Below, piece by piece: positions 49,213 through 57,840 of a DNA stretch of 64,000 nt. The position numbers and the translations under genes were made by a program. The stretch's first letter is position 1. Every line of letters begins with the position of its first letter. The notes under the pieces were generated by a model, which saw nothing but the letters and a program-made list of their open reading frames with translations, searched no databases and was not told the DNA's origin. This DNA comes from Sphingobium sp. YR768 (lineage in GTDB: Bacteria; Pseudomonadota; Alphaproteobacteria; Sphingomonadales; Sphingomonadaceae), in contig NZ_FOGE01000023.1 in NCBI RefSeq assembly GCF_900111125.1, positions 1 through 64,000 of the forward strand, given 5' to 3'.

Positions 49213-50736
49213 TCAGTTATTGAACTTTACGTTCAAGATCTTCCCCCGATATTCGGAAGGACGAATATTTTTGACCCACTGAACATGGCGCCCCTTGGCC
49301 GTCAGGTAGGTAACGGCGACCGAGATCATATCCATGGATTTGAGGCCGAAGTGCAGCGGCGTCACGCTCTGTGCGCCATAACCGCCGCCGGTCGAAACCA
49401 TGCGGGTTGCCAGTACGCGCTTCTTGCTGTCGTACAGGCGGACTTCGGTGCCAGGCTTGGCGGGAAGCCCCTTTGCATCCAGCGGCATGATGTTGATCGC
49501 GCGCGCGGCCTGCGCGGCGGGCATCACATTGCGGAAGATGAAATGGCCGCCGACCGCGCTGTAACCGTGCGTCACGGTCAGGTCGATCGCGCCGTCGCCG
49601 TCATAATCCACCCATTCCACGCCATGGTCGCCATCGTTCAGGATCGGATATTGGTCTATCACATTGACGAAGCGCTTGCCGCCTTCATTGTGGAAGAGCG
49701 AGACAGCCGGCACCTGATTGGGCGTCTTGCCATGGTAGGAGGTGATATAGAGGTCGAGGAAGCCGTCATTATCATAGTCGCCCCAGGAGGCGCCCACGGC
49801 ATGATTTTCGACATCGACGCCCATCTGCGCGGCAACATTGGTGAAGCCGCCCTTGCCGTCATTCTTCCACAGGACATTCTTGCCATAATTGGGCACGAAG
49901 ATGTCGAGCAGGCCGTCATTGTCGAAATCGCCCACGGCACAGCCGACGCCGCCATCTTCCTTCCCGCGACCGGGCATGTCCATGCCCAGCTTGGGCGCGA
50001 CATCGACGAAGCGGTCACCCTCATTATGATAGAGCGAGTCGGTCTTGCCCGACTGGTTGGCCAGGAACAGGTCGAGCTTGCCGTCCTGATCATAGTCCAG
50101 CCAGCAGGCGCCGACGGTCGATTTAAATACGGTCGGGTCAGTGTCGGCCATGATCTGGCTGAAGGTGCCGCCATCATTGCGATAGAGACGGTTCTTGCCG
50201 ATGCGGTCGGTGGCGTAGAGGTCGAGATCGCCGTCATTATCGACGTCGATCCAGTTATTCTGGCGCGACGCGCGGCCCGGATTGACCATGGTCAGGCCGA
50301 CCTTTTCCGCCACATTCTCGAACCTTTTGCCCTCGATATTGCGGAACAGCGCGCTCGGCTTGTCGGGCAGCGAGGAGCCGGCGAACAGGTCCAGCCAACC
50401 GTCGCCGTCATAATCGGCCCAGCTGATCGCGCGGAACTCACCGCCTGCGGTCGGAAGGCCCATCGCTTCCCCAACCCGCACGAACGTCCCGTTGTCATTG
50501 CGATAGAGATGGATCGCGCCGCTCTTCATCGTGACCGCGAAGTCGAGGTCGCCATCCTTGTCGAAATCGGCCCAGGCGTTGGAGAGCGAGCCGGGTTCAT
50601 CGAACAGGTCGCGCTGGATCGCCTCGAAATGCTGACCGGCTTCGGAGGCCTGCGCAATGGCGGGCGCACCCGCGATCGCCGCGCCCGACAGGAGCAGCAG
50701 GGCCAGTTTCGCGCGCATCATGCTGGAGCTATTCAC
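49213..50736 (-). CDS. Exported FG-GAP/VCBS repeat protein with ASPIC/UnbV-type C-terminus
   Basis: A 507-residue secreted beta-propeller. The signal sequence ends near APAIAQA. At least seven Asp-rich calcium-loop repeats follow (WADFDKDGDLDFAV, WADYDGDGWLDLFA, WIDVDNDGDLDLYA, WLDYDQDGKLDLFL, VGDFDNDGLLDIFV, WGDYDNDGFLDLYI, WVDYDGDGAIDLTV). The C-terminal segment resembles the ASPIC/UnbV domain. The start is GTG 50736 with AGAGGA 7 bases upstream. It is the last gene of the TonB receptor-acylase-dipeptidase operon. Such proteins bind ligands or surfaces; no catalytic residues are evident. Confidence 0.88.
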   Translation of the reverse strand: MNSSSMMRAKLALLLLSGAAIAGAPAIAQASEAGQHFEAIQRDLFDEPGSLSNAWADFDKDGDLDFAVTMKSGAIHLYRNDNGTFVRVGEAMGLPTAGGEFRAISWADYDGDGWLDLFAGSSLPDKPSALFRNIEGKRFENVAEKVGLTMVNPGRASRQNNWIDVDNDGDLDLYATDRIGKNRLYRNDGGTFSQIMADTDPTVFKSTVGACWLDYDQDGKLDLFLANQSGKTDSLYHNEGDRFVDVAPKLGMDMPGRGKEDGGVGCAVGDFDNDGLLDIFVPNYGKNVLWKNDGKGGFTNVAAQMGVDVENHAVGASWGDYDNDGFLDLYITSYHGKTPNQVPAVSLFHNEGGKRFVNVIDQYPILNDGDHGVEWVDYDGDGAIDLTVTHGYSAVGGHFIFRNVMPAAQAARAINIMPLDAKGLPAKPGTEVRLYDSKKRVLATRMVSTGGGYGAQSVTPLHFGLKSMDMISVAVTYLTAKGRHVQWVKNIRPSEYRGKILNVKFNN

Positions 50737-50765
50737 GGCAGTTCCTCTTTATCGTCGGGATTGGG

Positions 50766-52007
50766 TCAGTTGGTGAAGGGGATGGCGGGTGCAGTGCCGG
50801 GCTCCGCGGCCGCCTGCGCCGCGCGCAGCACGCGCAGGGCGTTGCCACTCCACAGGCCGGCAATATCCTCGGCCTTGTAGCCTGCCTTGAGCAGCGCGGC
50901 CGTGACCTTGGGGAAGTCGGTAATGTCGCGGAATCCTTCGATCCCGCCGCCGCCGTCAAAGTCGCCGCTGATGCCGATATGGTCGATCCCCACCAGCTTG
51001 ATGGCATGCAGGATATGCTTCATCAGATCGTCGAAGGTCGCCTGCGGCACCGGCCATTTGGCGTCGATTTCCTTGCGCCTGGCGATCAGGTCACGCCGTT
51101 CCTGCGCGCTCATGTTCGCACGCGACATGAAGCCGGCCATCAATTCCTTGAGCGCCGCCTCCCGCTCGGGGATCTTGGGCGTCGCGATCATATAGGCGTT
51201 GAAGGCATTGATCTGGATGACCCCACCTTTGTCCGCGATCAGCTTCGCTTCCGCATCGGGAATGTTGCGCGGATGATCGAACACGCCGCGCATGCCCGAA
51301 TGCGACAGGATGATGGGCGCCTTCGACAGGGCCACCGTCTGGCGCACCACTTCATCCGACGCATGCGACAGGTCGATCAGGATGCCAAGCCGATTGGCTT
51401 CGGCCACATAGGCCTTACCGGCAGGGGACAAGCCATTCCATTCCGGCTTATCCGTCGAACTGTCGGCCAGATCATTATTCTTCGTGTGCACCGGGCTCAT
51501 CATCGTGACGCCCAGACTGCGGAAGGCGGACATCAAGCTGATGTCACGCTCGAACGGATAGCCATTCTCCATGCTCAGGAACACGAAGCGCTTGCCCTGC
51601 TTCACCGCCGTTTCAGCGTCATCGGCGGTGATGGCGAGCGAGAATGTGTCGGCATGTTTCGCGATCATCTCGCGGATCTGCACGCCACGCCGGATGGCGA
51701 AGTCGCGCGCCGCGCGGTCGCCTTCAGGCGTGCGCGGGCCGGACGCGGTGAAGATGGCGAAGAAGCCGCCATCCACGCCGCCATCGACCATGCGGGGCAG
51801 GTCGACCTGATCGCCGTCGATCGCCTCGACATGGCGGTCCATGATGTTCCATTCCGGCCGCCCCAGATTGGCGGGCGTATCGAAATGGGTGTCGAGCACG
51901 ATCATGCCCTCATGCGCCTTGCGGGCATCGGGCGTAGCCGCCGTGGCAGCGCCGGCCGCCATCAGTGCAAGAACGGCCACCGTGACTTTCACCGATGCGG
52001 ATGTCAT
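50766..52007 (-). CDS. Exported M19 membrane-dipeptidase family metallopeptidase
   Basis: A 413-residue dizinc dipeptidase. Signal peptide MTSASVKVTVAVLALMAAGAATA. Metal ligands: HxD in VLDTHFDTP (His41, Asp43), the bridging Glu in FLSMENGYP, His in DLSHASDE and His in LSHSGMRG. Asp in GISGDFDGGGG completes the active site. Members cleave dipeptides, including those with a D-amino acid, and some hydrolyse beta-lactams. It overlaps the small secreted protein gene by 4 bases. With the acylase two genes upstream it suggests stepwise breakdown of an N-acylated peptide. Confidence 0.92.
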   Translation of the reverse strand: MTSASVKVTVAVLALMAAGAATAATPDARKAHEGMIVLDTHFDTPANLGRPEWNIMDRHVEAIDGDQVDLPRMVDGGVDGGFFAIFTASGPRTPEGDRAARDFAIRRGVQIREMIAKHADTFSLAITADDAETAVKQGKRFVFLSMENGYPFERDISLMSAFRSLGVTMMSPVHTKNNDLADSSTDKPEWNGLSPAGKAYVAEANRLGILIDLSHASDEVVRQTVALSKAPIILSHSGMRGVFDHPRNIPDAEAKLIADKGGVIQINAFNAYMIATPKIPEREAALKELMAGFMSRANMSAQERRDLIARRKEIDAKWPVPQATFDDLMKHILHAIKLVGIDHIGISGDFDGGGGIEGFRDITDFPKVTAALLKAGYKAEDIAGLWSGNALRVLRAAQAAAEPGTAPAIPFTN

Positions 52008-52495
52008 TTCTCGACCCGTTCGAAGGTTTCAAGAAACGCCTTGGACACGCCATCGGGCGCCTTGCCCACGCCCCAGCGCGTCAGCGTCTTCCCATCCTCG
52101 GAAAATTGCCAATATTGGCCGACGATCACATCGCCATCCTTGTTTTCCAGCATCTGGAACTGGCGCGGTCCCAACTGCTTCATCCGCACCTGATTATAGC
52201 GCGGCTTCCCCGGCAGCGGCGTGATGCTGTCATCCAGCGCCACATGAAAGCTGTTGCCGTGGACCTGCCCCTTGTTGCTGTCGTTGGCCGACTTGTAGTC
52301 CATGCCCGAAGCCGTGAACGTCAGGTCGATCGTCAGGCTGAAATTCTTCGGGAACTGGTCGTTGCTCCAGAAGCTCTTGGCATGGACCGAATGATAGCTG
52401 CCGGTCAGCGCGCTATTGTCATAGGGTTCGGCGAAGGCGGGCGCAGCAGCGCCCGCCAGCAATGCGGCACAGGCCGTCAGGATCATGCCGCGCAT
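52004..52495 (-). CDS. Small secreted protein of unknown function in the acylase operon
   Basis: A 163-residue protein with signal peptide MRGMILTACAALLAGAAAPAFA. The mature part (FSLTIDLTFTASGMDYKSAN, FHVALDDSITPLPGKPRYNQ, GQYWQFSEDGKTLTRWGVGK) looks like a small beta-barrel of lipocalin-like type, but I do not recognise the family. Its ATG shares one base with the acylase stop (TGATG) and its stop overlaps the dipeptidase start, so it is translated with both. The same frame is open much further upstream inside the acylase gene, which is an antiparallel-frame artefact. It may bind the ligand or chaperone the enzymes. Confidence 0.8.
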   Translation of the reverse strand: MRGMILTACAALLAGAAAPAFAEPYDNSALTGSYHSVHAKSFWSNDQFPKNFSLTIDLTFTASGMDYKSANDSNKGQVHGNSFHVALDDSITPLPGKPRYNQVRMKQLGPRQFQMLENKDGDVIVGQYWQFSEDGKTLTRWGVGKAPDGVSKAFLETFERVEK

Positions 52496-54612
52496 CAGAA
52501 GGCCGTCCTGTCTTCGACATGGGCTTCTACATCCTTGCGGTCGATCCACAGGGTGCGCAGCTTGCCTTCCGACAGATGTTGCAACTGATCGCCCATATGT
52601 TTTGAGCCGGGCTGGCTGGAACTGCCATAGCTCATCAGGCCCTGCGCCTTGAGCGGGGTCGAAAACTCGATCATCGCGACCCAGGTTTCGCCCGCGCGCG
52701 GCTTGCGCTCGCCATTCTTCATCGGCTCCCAGGTGATGGTGCGGAAAATGCCGGTATTGCCGAAGCCGCCATTGCCCGGAACGCTGGTGTTCCCCACGCG
52801 GAAGCGGGACACTTCGCCATAGGGGCGGTCGACCGCGCCATAAAGTTCCTTTGTCTTGGCGACGGCCTGCTTCAGCATCGCGACGGCGGCGGCCGGGTCC
52901 TTCAGACCGCGCGGCGTCTGGAGCGGGTCGTCGATCGTCCATTTCACCGCATAGTTGCGCTGGTCGGTGAAGTTGTTGGGGGAGAAGATCGATGCCCAGG
53001 TTTCGAACAGCAATGCGCCGCGCGCATCGGCCGTATCGCGATGGTCCCATGCCTTGAGCAGGTCGATCGCCTTGCGGACGTCCGGATCGCTATTGCCCTG
53101 CGCCGCCCGCTCCAGTTCCGGGATCATCCGGTCGGCCATCAGCGAACGCGTTTCATGCTTCTTGGCGACAAAGTCCTCGAAGCTGAATTTGGGGCCTTCG
53201 CTCAGCAGCTTGACCGACATTTGCGCGCGCTGGCTGACCGGGCCGACATTGGCGACATAGGCCGGGAATGTCTTGGGATCGAGCACGCGGGGCCAGGTCG
53301 ACAGCCATGGCGGATCATTAGCGTTCTGGACGAAGCCAGACACCGGATCGAGCACCTTGGGCATATCGTCATAGCTGTGCACATCGGTCCACAGCGTCTT
53401 CGACGTGTCGCCCGCCACCGGCTTCGACCACATCTTCACGTCGCCCTCGGCATGTTTGGGCAGGATGCCGTTGTCGAGGTAGAGGATATGGCCGCCGCGA
53501 TCGGCATAGACGATATTGAACATCGGCACCTGCATCTGGCGCAGCGCCTTTTCAAAGCCCGCCCAGTCATGCGCCTTGCCCATGTCCAGATATTGCTGGA
53601 GCACGCCGGGGCGATCCAGCCCCGCGACCTTGACCGCGATCGTCGTCTTGCCGCCGGGTAGGTCGAATACCGGCCCCTGCACCGCATAGCGCTGGGTGAA
53701 GGTCACGGTCTTGAGCGAGCCGTCGGCCTGTTTGACCTTGTAGCTTTTCTGCGCGGTCTTGAACGGCAGCGTCTTGCCGTCGAAACTGTAGCCGCCATCG
53801 GCCAGCGTCAGCGCAAAGCTGCTGTACCCCAGCATGGTGTTCACCGTATTGGTGAAACCCAGATCATTGTTGAAGCCGAAGCGCATCACCGGCAGGCCGA
53901 CCTGCGTCGCGCCATAAATGGCCATGCCCGGCGCATTGATATGCGCCTCCATATAGGTCAGCGGACCCGGCTCCCAGGGAAGGTGCGGGTTGGCGAGCAG
54001 CATCGCATTGCCGCTTTTGGTACGCGAGGGCGCGACCGCCCAGGCATTCGAACCGCCGGCCTCGTTAGTTTCCGGATCGGCCAGCACCCGCCGATCGGAC
54101 GCGATATACTGGAAGTTCATCAGCTTGTGGGCGTGGGTCATGATGTCGACGCCGGTCAGCGGAAGCACCTGACGGACTTCCGGATCGATCTTGTCGATAT
54201 GCGCCTTGGCATAGGCGTTCACGCCCGCCGCGAAGGCGTCCAGATTGGAGCGCATCTGCGGCGTTTGCTGCTTGTACCAGGCAAGGCCGCGTGCCGGCAC
54301 ATCATTGCCGATCAGCCATTCATCCTGCTTGGCGAATTTTTCGCCCCAATATTCGGCCGCCTTCGCACGGGATTCCCCGTACATGCGCAGCAGAATGTCG
54401 CCATGATTATGCGCCTGCGCATAGCCAAAGCCATAGAAGGCGCCCGCTTCCGTTTTGCCATAGACATGAGGGACGCCAAAGCTGTCCCACAATATCTCGC
54501 CGCCGCCGAAGCTGCTCTTCGATTGGGCCTGCACCCCGCTGCCCATGGGGACGGAAGCCCCCACGGCCAGCGTGGCCAGAGCCAGCGTCAGTCCCGCTGA
54601 TACCGAACGCAT
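52495..54612 (-). CDS. Exported penicillin-acylase family Ntn-hydrolase (N-acyl amide/AHL acylase type)
   Basis: A 705-residue precursor with signal peptide ending near GSGVQAQ. The alpha-subunit opens with ILWDSFGVPHVYGKTEAGAFYGFGYAQAHN. Autoproteolysis is expected between Gly187 and Ser188 (EAGG-SNAWAVAPSRTKSG), making Ser188 the N-terminal nucleophile of the beta subunit. LLANPHLPWEPG and the later NFTDQRNYAVKW supply the oxyanion and Asn residues. The family cleaves amide-linked acyl chains: penicillins, acyl-homoserine lactones, aculeacin, pyoverdine precursors. Start at ATG 54612 after AAGGGG, preferred over ATG 54651. Confidence 0.91.
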   Translation of the reverse strand: MRSVSAGLTLALATLAVGASVPMGSGVQAQSKSSFGGGEILWDSFGVPHVYGKTEAGAFYGFGYAQAHNHGDILLRMYGESRAKAAEYWGEKFAKQDEWLIGNDVPARGLAWYKQQTPQMRSNLDAFAAGVNAYAKAHIDKIDPEVRQVLPLTGVDIMTHAHKLMNFQYIASDRRVLADPETNEAGGSNAWAVAPSRTKSGNAMLLANPHLPWEPGPLTYMEAHINAPGMAIYGATQVGLPVMRFGFNNDLGFTNTVNTMLGYSSFALTLADGGYSFDGKTLPFKTAQKSYKVKQADGSLKTVTFTQRYAVQGPVFDLPGGKTTIAVKVAGLDRPGVLQQYLDMGKAHDWAGFEKALRQMQVPMFNIVYADRGGHILYLDNGILPKHAEGDVKMWSKPVAGDTSKTLWTDVHSYDDMPKVLDPVSGFVQNANDPPWLSTWPRVLDPKTFPAYVANVGPVSQRAQMSVKLLSEGPKFSFEDFVAKKHETRSLMADRMIPELERAAQGNSDPDVRKAIDLLKAWDHRDTADARGALLFETWASIFSPNNFTDQRNYAVKWTIDDPLQTPRGLKDPAAAVAMLKQAVAKTKELYGAVDRPYGEVSRFRVGNTSVPGNGGFGNTGIFRTITWEPMKNGERKPRAGETWVAMIEFSTPLKAQGLMSYGSSSQPGSKHMGDQLQHLSEGKLRTLWIDRKDVEAHVEDRTAF

Positions 54613-54666
54613 CTTTGAACCCCTTTTGTCACACATGTTTTTCTGACGCACGATCCGCTCACTTCC

Positions 54667-57492
54667 TCAGTAAGAAATCGTCAGACGGCCGTAATAATAG
54701 CCGCCGGTGAAGCCGTAGGGGATCGTCGTGGGATAGAAGCCCGATCCGTTGGCGGCGCTGGCGATGCCATTCGCGTCGGGATAGACATTGAACAGGTTGT
54801 TCGCGCCGATTGACACGCCCAGCGTCTCGTTCACCTTCCACGTCAGTTCCGCATCGGTCATCCATTTGGCGCCGAAGAAGCGGTCGCGGTCGTAGAGACC
54901 TGTCGTCGTGTTCGCGTTTTGGAGCGAGGCGACCTTGCCGTAGCGGATGAGGCGGGTGTTGAGCGAGAAGTCGCCGACCGTCAGGACGTTACCGATATAG
55001 AATTTCGTCTTCGGCAGATTTTCGGTCAGGTTCGCCTGCGACACGCGGTCGAACAGCACATAGCCCGCCCCCAGTGCCGCCAGTTCCGACGGGTTGTCGA
55101 CGATGTGGGTGATGATGTTCTTGTTATAGTTGTAACCCACGTTCCAGTTCATCTTGGCGAAGCTGCCAATGTTGTGATTGTAGGTCGCCACCACATCGAT
55201 ACCGCGGGTGCGGGTGTCGATCGCGTTGGTGTAATATTGCGCGCTGATATAGGGCGACAGGCCGTTGGCGACCAGAATCTCGCGCACCGGCGCGCCGGTC
55301 AGCGTGCTGGTGATGGCGATACGATCCTTCACCTTGATCTGATAGGCATCGACCGACAGGGTGAAGTTCTGGAACGGGGTCAGCACGAAGCCGGCAGACA
55401 AGTTGGTGGACTTTTCCGGTGTCAACGGCTGCGCACCCAAAGCGATGGCAGCGGCCGAACCGACCGGCAGCGTCTTGATCTGCAAGCGGACCTGCTCGCC
55501 GTCGATGATGCGGAACTGGCCGGTGGTGGTGGCATAGATTTGCTGGGCCAGACCCGGCGCGCGGAAACCGGTGCTCACCGCGCCACGCAGCGACAGCCAC
55601 GGCGTCACGGCATAGCGGCCATTCAGCTTCGCGATCAGCGTGTCGCCCGAGTCATCATCGAAATGTTCGAAGCGGACCGCACCACCGATCGTGATCTTCT
55701 CATTGGGGTCATAGGCGACATCGACATAGGCGCCCAGGTTGTTGCGGGCCATCTTGCCGGCATCTTCGGCGGTAAAGCCGTTGGCCGCCTGACCACCCGT
55801 TTCCGGCGTCACCGTCACACCCGCAGCGTTGACATAGCTGTAGGTGCCCAATGCCGAGCTGGCCTCGTCCCCCTCGACCACTTCATAGGTTTCGCGGCGG
55901 TGCTGAAGGCCGGCCGACACCTGAAGATTGCCGCTGCCCACATCATAGCCACGGGTGATGTCGAACGTCGTCTTCCATTCCGAGGAAATCAGCGAACCGA
56001 CATAGAATTCGGTCGGGCTGCTCGGGCCAAGCGAGGAATTGAGCGTCAGCGAGCTGAGCTGACGCGAGCGGTTCTTGCCATAGCCGCTGCTCAGATCCCA
56101 GTCCCACCCGGACATTTCGCCCTTCACGCCAACTTCGAATTCGAAATCCTGTTCCTTGATGTTGCGGCGCGGACGGAAGCCGTTGGGATAGACTTCCGGC
56201 AGCGATTCCGCAGCGGAGGGACGACGGAAGGTATAGTCGAGCTGCGAATCGCGCTGCCCGAAAGTGCCGAAGGAATAGAGTTCGATGCTGCCCAGATTAT
56301 AACCGGCATTATAGCCCAGCGTAATCGCCTCGGCCGGGAAGTTGCCGTAATTCTTGGTCACCATGCGGTCGGCGGTCGCTTCGCGCGGATCGATCGCGCC
56401 ATTGACGGGCAGATAGAGGCAGTCGCTGTCGCCCACCGCCGTACAGTCACCGATGGCACGGGCGCGGTTCGACATCATCTGCTTCTTGGCGCTGATGAAG
56501 AAGTCGGCAAAGCCGCTCTCGCCCAGCTTTGTGCCGATGCTGGCGTCGGCTTGGAAGATTTCACCGTCGGAACGGTCCATATTCTGGCCGGCCGAGAAGC
56601 TGGCCGACCCGCCATGATTGTCATCCTTCAGGATGATGTTGATGACGCCGGCGATCGCGTCGGAGCCATATTGGGCCGCCGCACCGTCGCGCAGCACTTC
56701 GATATGGTCGACGGCCGACGTCGGGATCATGTCGAGATCGACCGGCACGGAGCCGTTATAGAGCGAGGACACGGCATTGATGAGCGAGGTCTTGTGGCGA
56801 CGCTTGCCGTTGACCAGGATCAGCGTCTGATCCGGGTTGAGCCCGCGCAGACCACCGGTCGAGATGACGGTCGATGTGCCGCCGCCCGCGCGCGCGGGCA
56901 CATTGAAGGAAGGAACCAGCGTATTGAGCGCCGAGAGAATGCCAGGCTTGCCGGTCTTGGTCAGTTCGTCCGCCTTGATGACGTCGATCGGCGTCGGGCT
57001 GTCTTGCACCGTACGAGCCAGACCGCGCGAACCGGTGACGACGATATTCGCCGGTGCTTCCTCTACGGCGGCCTGCGGCAGCGCGCCAGCGGCAGGAATA
57101 GCGCCTGCCGACTGCATGGCAAAGGGAAGGCCGGTTACACCCAGACTTGCAACTTCCACGGCACGGCTGCGGCTTGTGCGTCCGGGCATGGATAGCGCGA
57201 CGACATTGGCGTTCGACAAGGTGACCTTCAGGCCGCTGCCTGCAATCAGGCGCGCAAGGGCCGCGTCAGGCGCCATCTTGCCGTTGACCGTCCTTGCCGC
57301 AAGACCATTGACCTGATCATAGGGGAAGAGGACCTGCATGCCGGACTGCTTGGCGAACAGGGTCAGTGCGGTCTGCATCGACTGTGCGGGAATTTTGAAT
57401 TCAACCGGTTCCGCTGCTGAAGCAGCCTGCGCACTCATCGCGACGATCACGGTCGCGGCGCAGCCAGCTAGATGCAGATATGTTCTTGCCAT
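54667..57492 (-). CDS. TonB-dependent receptor with N-terminal STN domain
   Basis: A 941-residue receptor. After the signal (ends near AASAAEPV) an STN domain occupies about residues 30-100 (FKIPAQSMQTALTLFAKQSG, NGKMAPDAALARLIAGSGL), as in FecA/FpvA-type signalling transducers. It then has the TonB box region IVVTGSRG, the plug (PTPIDVIKADELTKTGK, VDHIEVLRDGAAAQYGSDAIAG) and a barrel ending in YYGRLTISY. No sigma or anti-sigma gene is adjacent, so signalling is uncertain. It leads the operon with acylase, small secreted protein, dipeptidase and propeller protein. An inverted repeat lies just before its ATG. Confidence 0.93.
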   Translation of the reverse strand: MARTYLHLAGCAATVIVAMSAQAASAAEPVEFKIPAQSMQTALTLFAKQSGMQVLFPYDQVNGLAARTVNGKMAPDAALARLIAGSGLKVTLSNANVVALSMPGRTSRSRAVEVASLGVTGLPFAMQSAGAIPAAGALPQAAVEEAPANIVVTGSRGLARTVQDSPTPIDVIKADELTKTGKPGILSALNTLVPSFNVPARAGGGTSTVISTGGLRGLNPDQTLILVNGKRRHKTSLINAVSSLYNGSVPVDLDMIPTSAVDHIEVLRDGAAAQYGSDAIAGVINIILKDDNHGGSASFSAGQNMDRSDGEIFQADASIGTKLGESGFADFFISAKKQMMSNRARAIGDCTAVGDSDCLYLPVNGAIDPREATADRMVTKNYGNFPAEAITLGYNAGYNLGSIELYSFGTFGQRDSQLDYTFRRPSAAESLPEVYPNGFRPRRNIKEQDFEFEVGVKGEMSGWDWDLSSGYGKNRSRQLSSLTLNSSLGPSSPTEFYVGSLISSEWKTTFDITRGYDVGSGNLQVSAGLQHRRETYEVVEGDEASSALGTYSYVNAAGVTVTPETGGQAANGFTAEDAGKMARNNLGAYVDVAYDPNEKITIGGAVRFEHFDDDSGDTLIAKLNGRYAVTPWLSLRGAVSTGFRAPGLAQQIYATTTGQFRIIDGEQVRLQIKTLPVGSAAAIALGAQPLTPEKSTNLSAGFVLTPFQNFTLSVDAYQIKVKDRIAITSTLTGAPVREILVANGLSPYISAQYYTNAIDTRTRGIDVVATYNHNIGSFAKMNWNVGYNYNKNIITHIVDNPSELAALGAGYVLFDRVSQANLTENLPKTKFYIGNVLTVGDFSLNTRLIRYGKVASLQNANTTTGLYDRDRFFGAKWMTDAELTWKVNETLGVSIGANNLFNVYPDANGIASAANGSGFYPTTIPYGFTGGYYYGRLTISY

Positions 57493-57502
57493 TATTGGGC
57501 CC

Positions 57503-57527
57503 CCATTGAATTTCCAACTTTCAATGG
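57503..57527 (-). promoter_or_regulatory. Inverted repeat just upstream of the STN-TonB receptor start
   Basis: CCATTGAA and TTCAATGG form a perfect 8-bp dyad around a 9-base spacer, 11 bases upstream of the ATG at 57492. In the transcript it would fold immediately ahead of the G-rich ribosome-binding region. It may be an operator or a 5'-UTR hairpin. Confidence 0.45.
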
Positions 57528-57726
57528 TGGATACGGAGGCGGATCGGGTTTCTGCTATCGACGCTGAAAATTATCTCTTTTTAGAAACGGCCAAGGAGCG
57601 GCCTGATGCGCTACAGGACATGTTCGGCGAGGTTGGGTTGGCGGTGAAGATACGACGAAAATCCTCTACATACCCTTGGTCCGGAATGTGCCGCCGCCGG
57701 CAGTGGCCTCGATCAGCCTTTCAGTT

Positions 57727-57840
57727 TCAGAGTCCGTTTGAGAATACGCCATCCGGCGCATTCCGGCACCATCCCGCTCCCCACCCGACCACCCATAGAA
57801 TACTGCCGTTGGGTGGGTGGGGGAGCGGGATGGTGCCGTA
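57727..57840. repeat. Long hairpin repeat element, diverged and truncated copy C
   Basis: CAGAGTCCGTTTG at the left corresponds to the right end of copies A and B, so copy C is inverted. A small hairpin is followed by a central hairpin with arms CGGCACCATCCCGCTCCCCAC... and ...TGGGTGGGGGAGCGGGATGG ending at 57838. The distal third of the element is missing. Sequence has diverged but arm complementarity is kept, which suggests selection on structure or independent arm conversion. Confidence 0.75.

Noticed and set aside
52004..53050. 348-codon version of the small secreted protein
   Set aside because: Only the last 163 codons have a signal peptide and coupling to the acylase stop; the earlier part is the acylase gene in another frame.
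54919..57195. 758-codon plus-strand frame over the STN-TonB receptor
   Set aside because: Antisense shadow; composition lacks the character of a real protein and the receptor is certain.
54667..57492. STN receptor called a ferric-siderophore transducer
   Set aside because: No adjacent FecI/FecR-type genes and no Fur-box-like sequence recognised; substrate left open.
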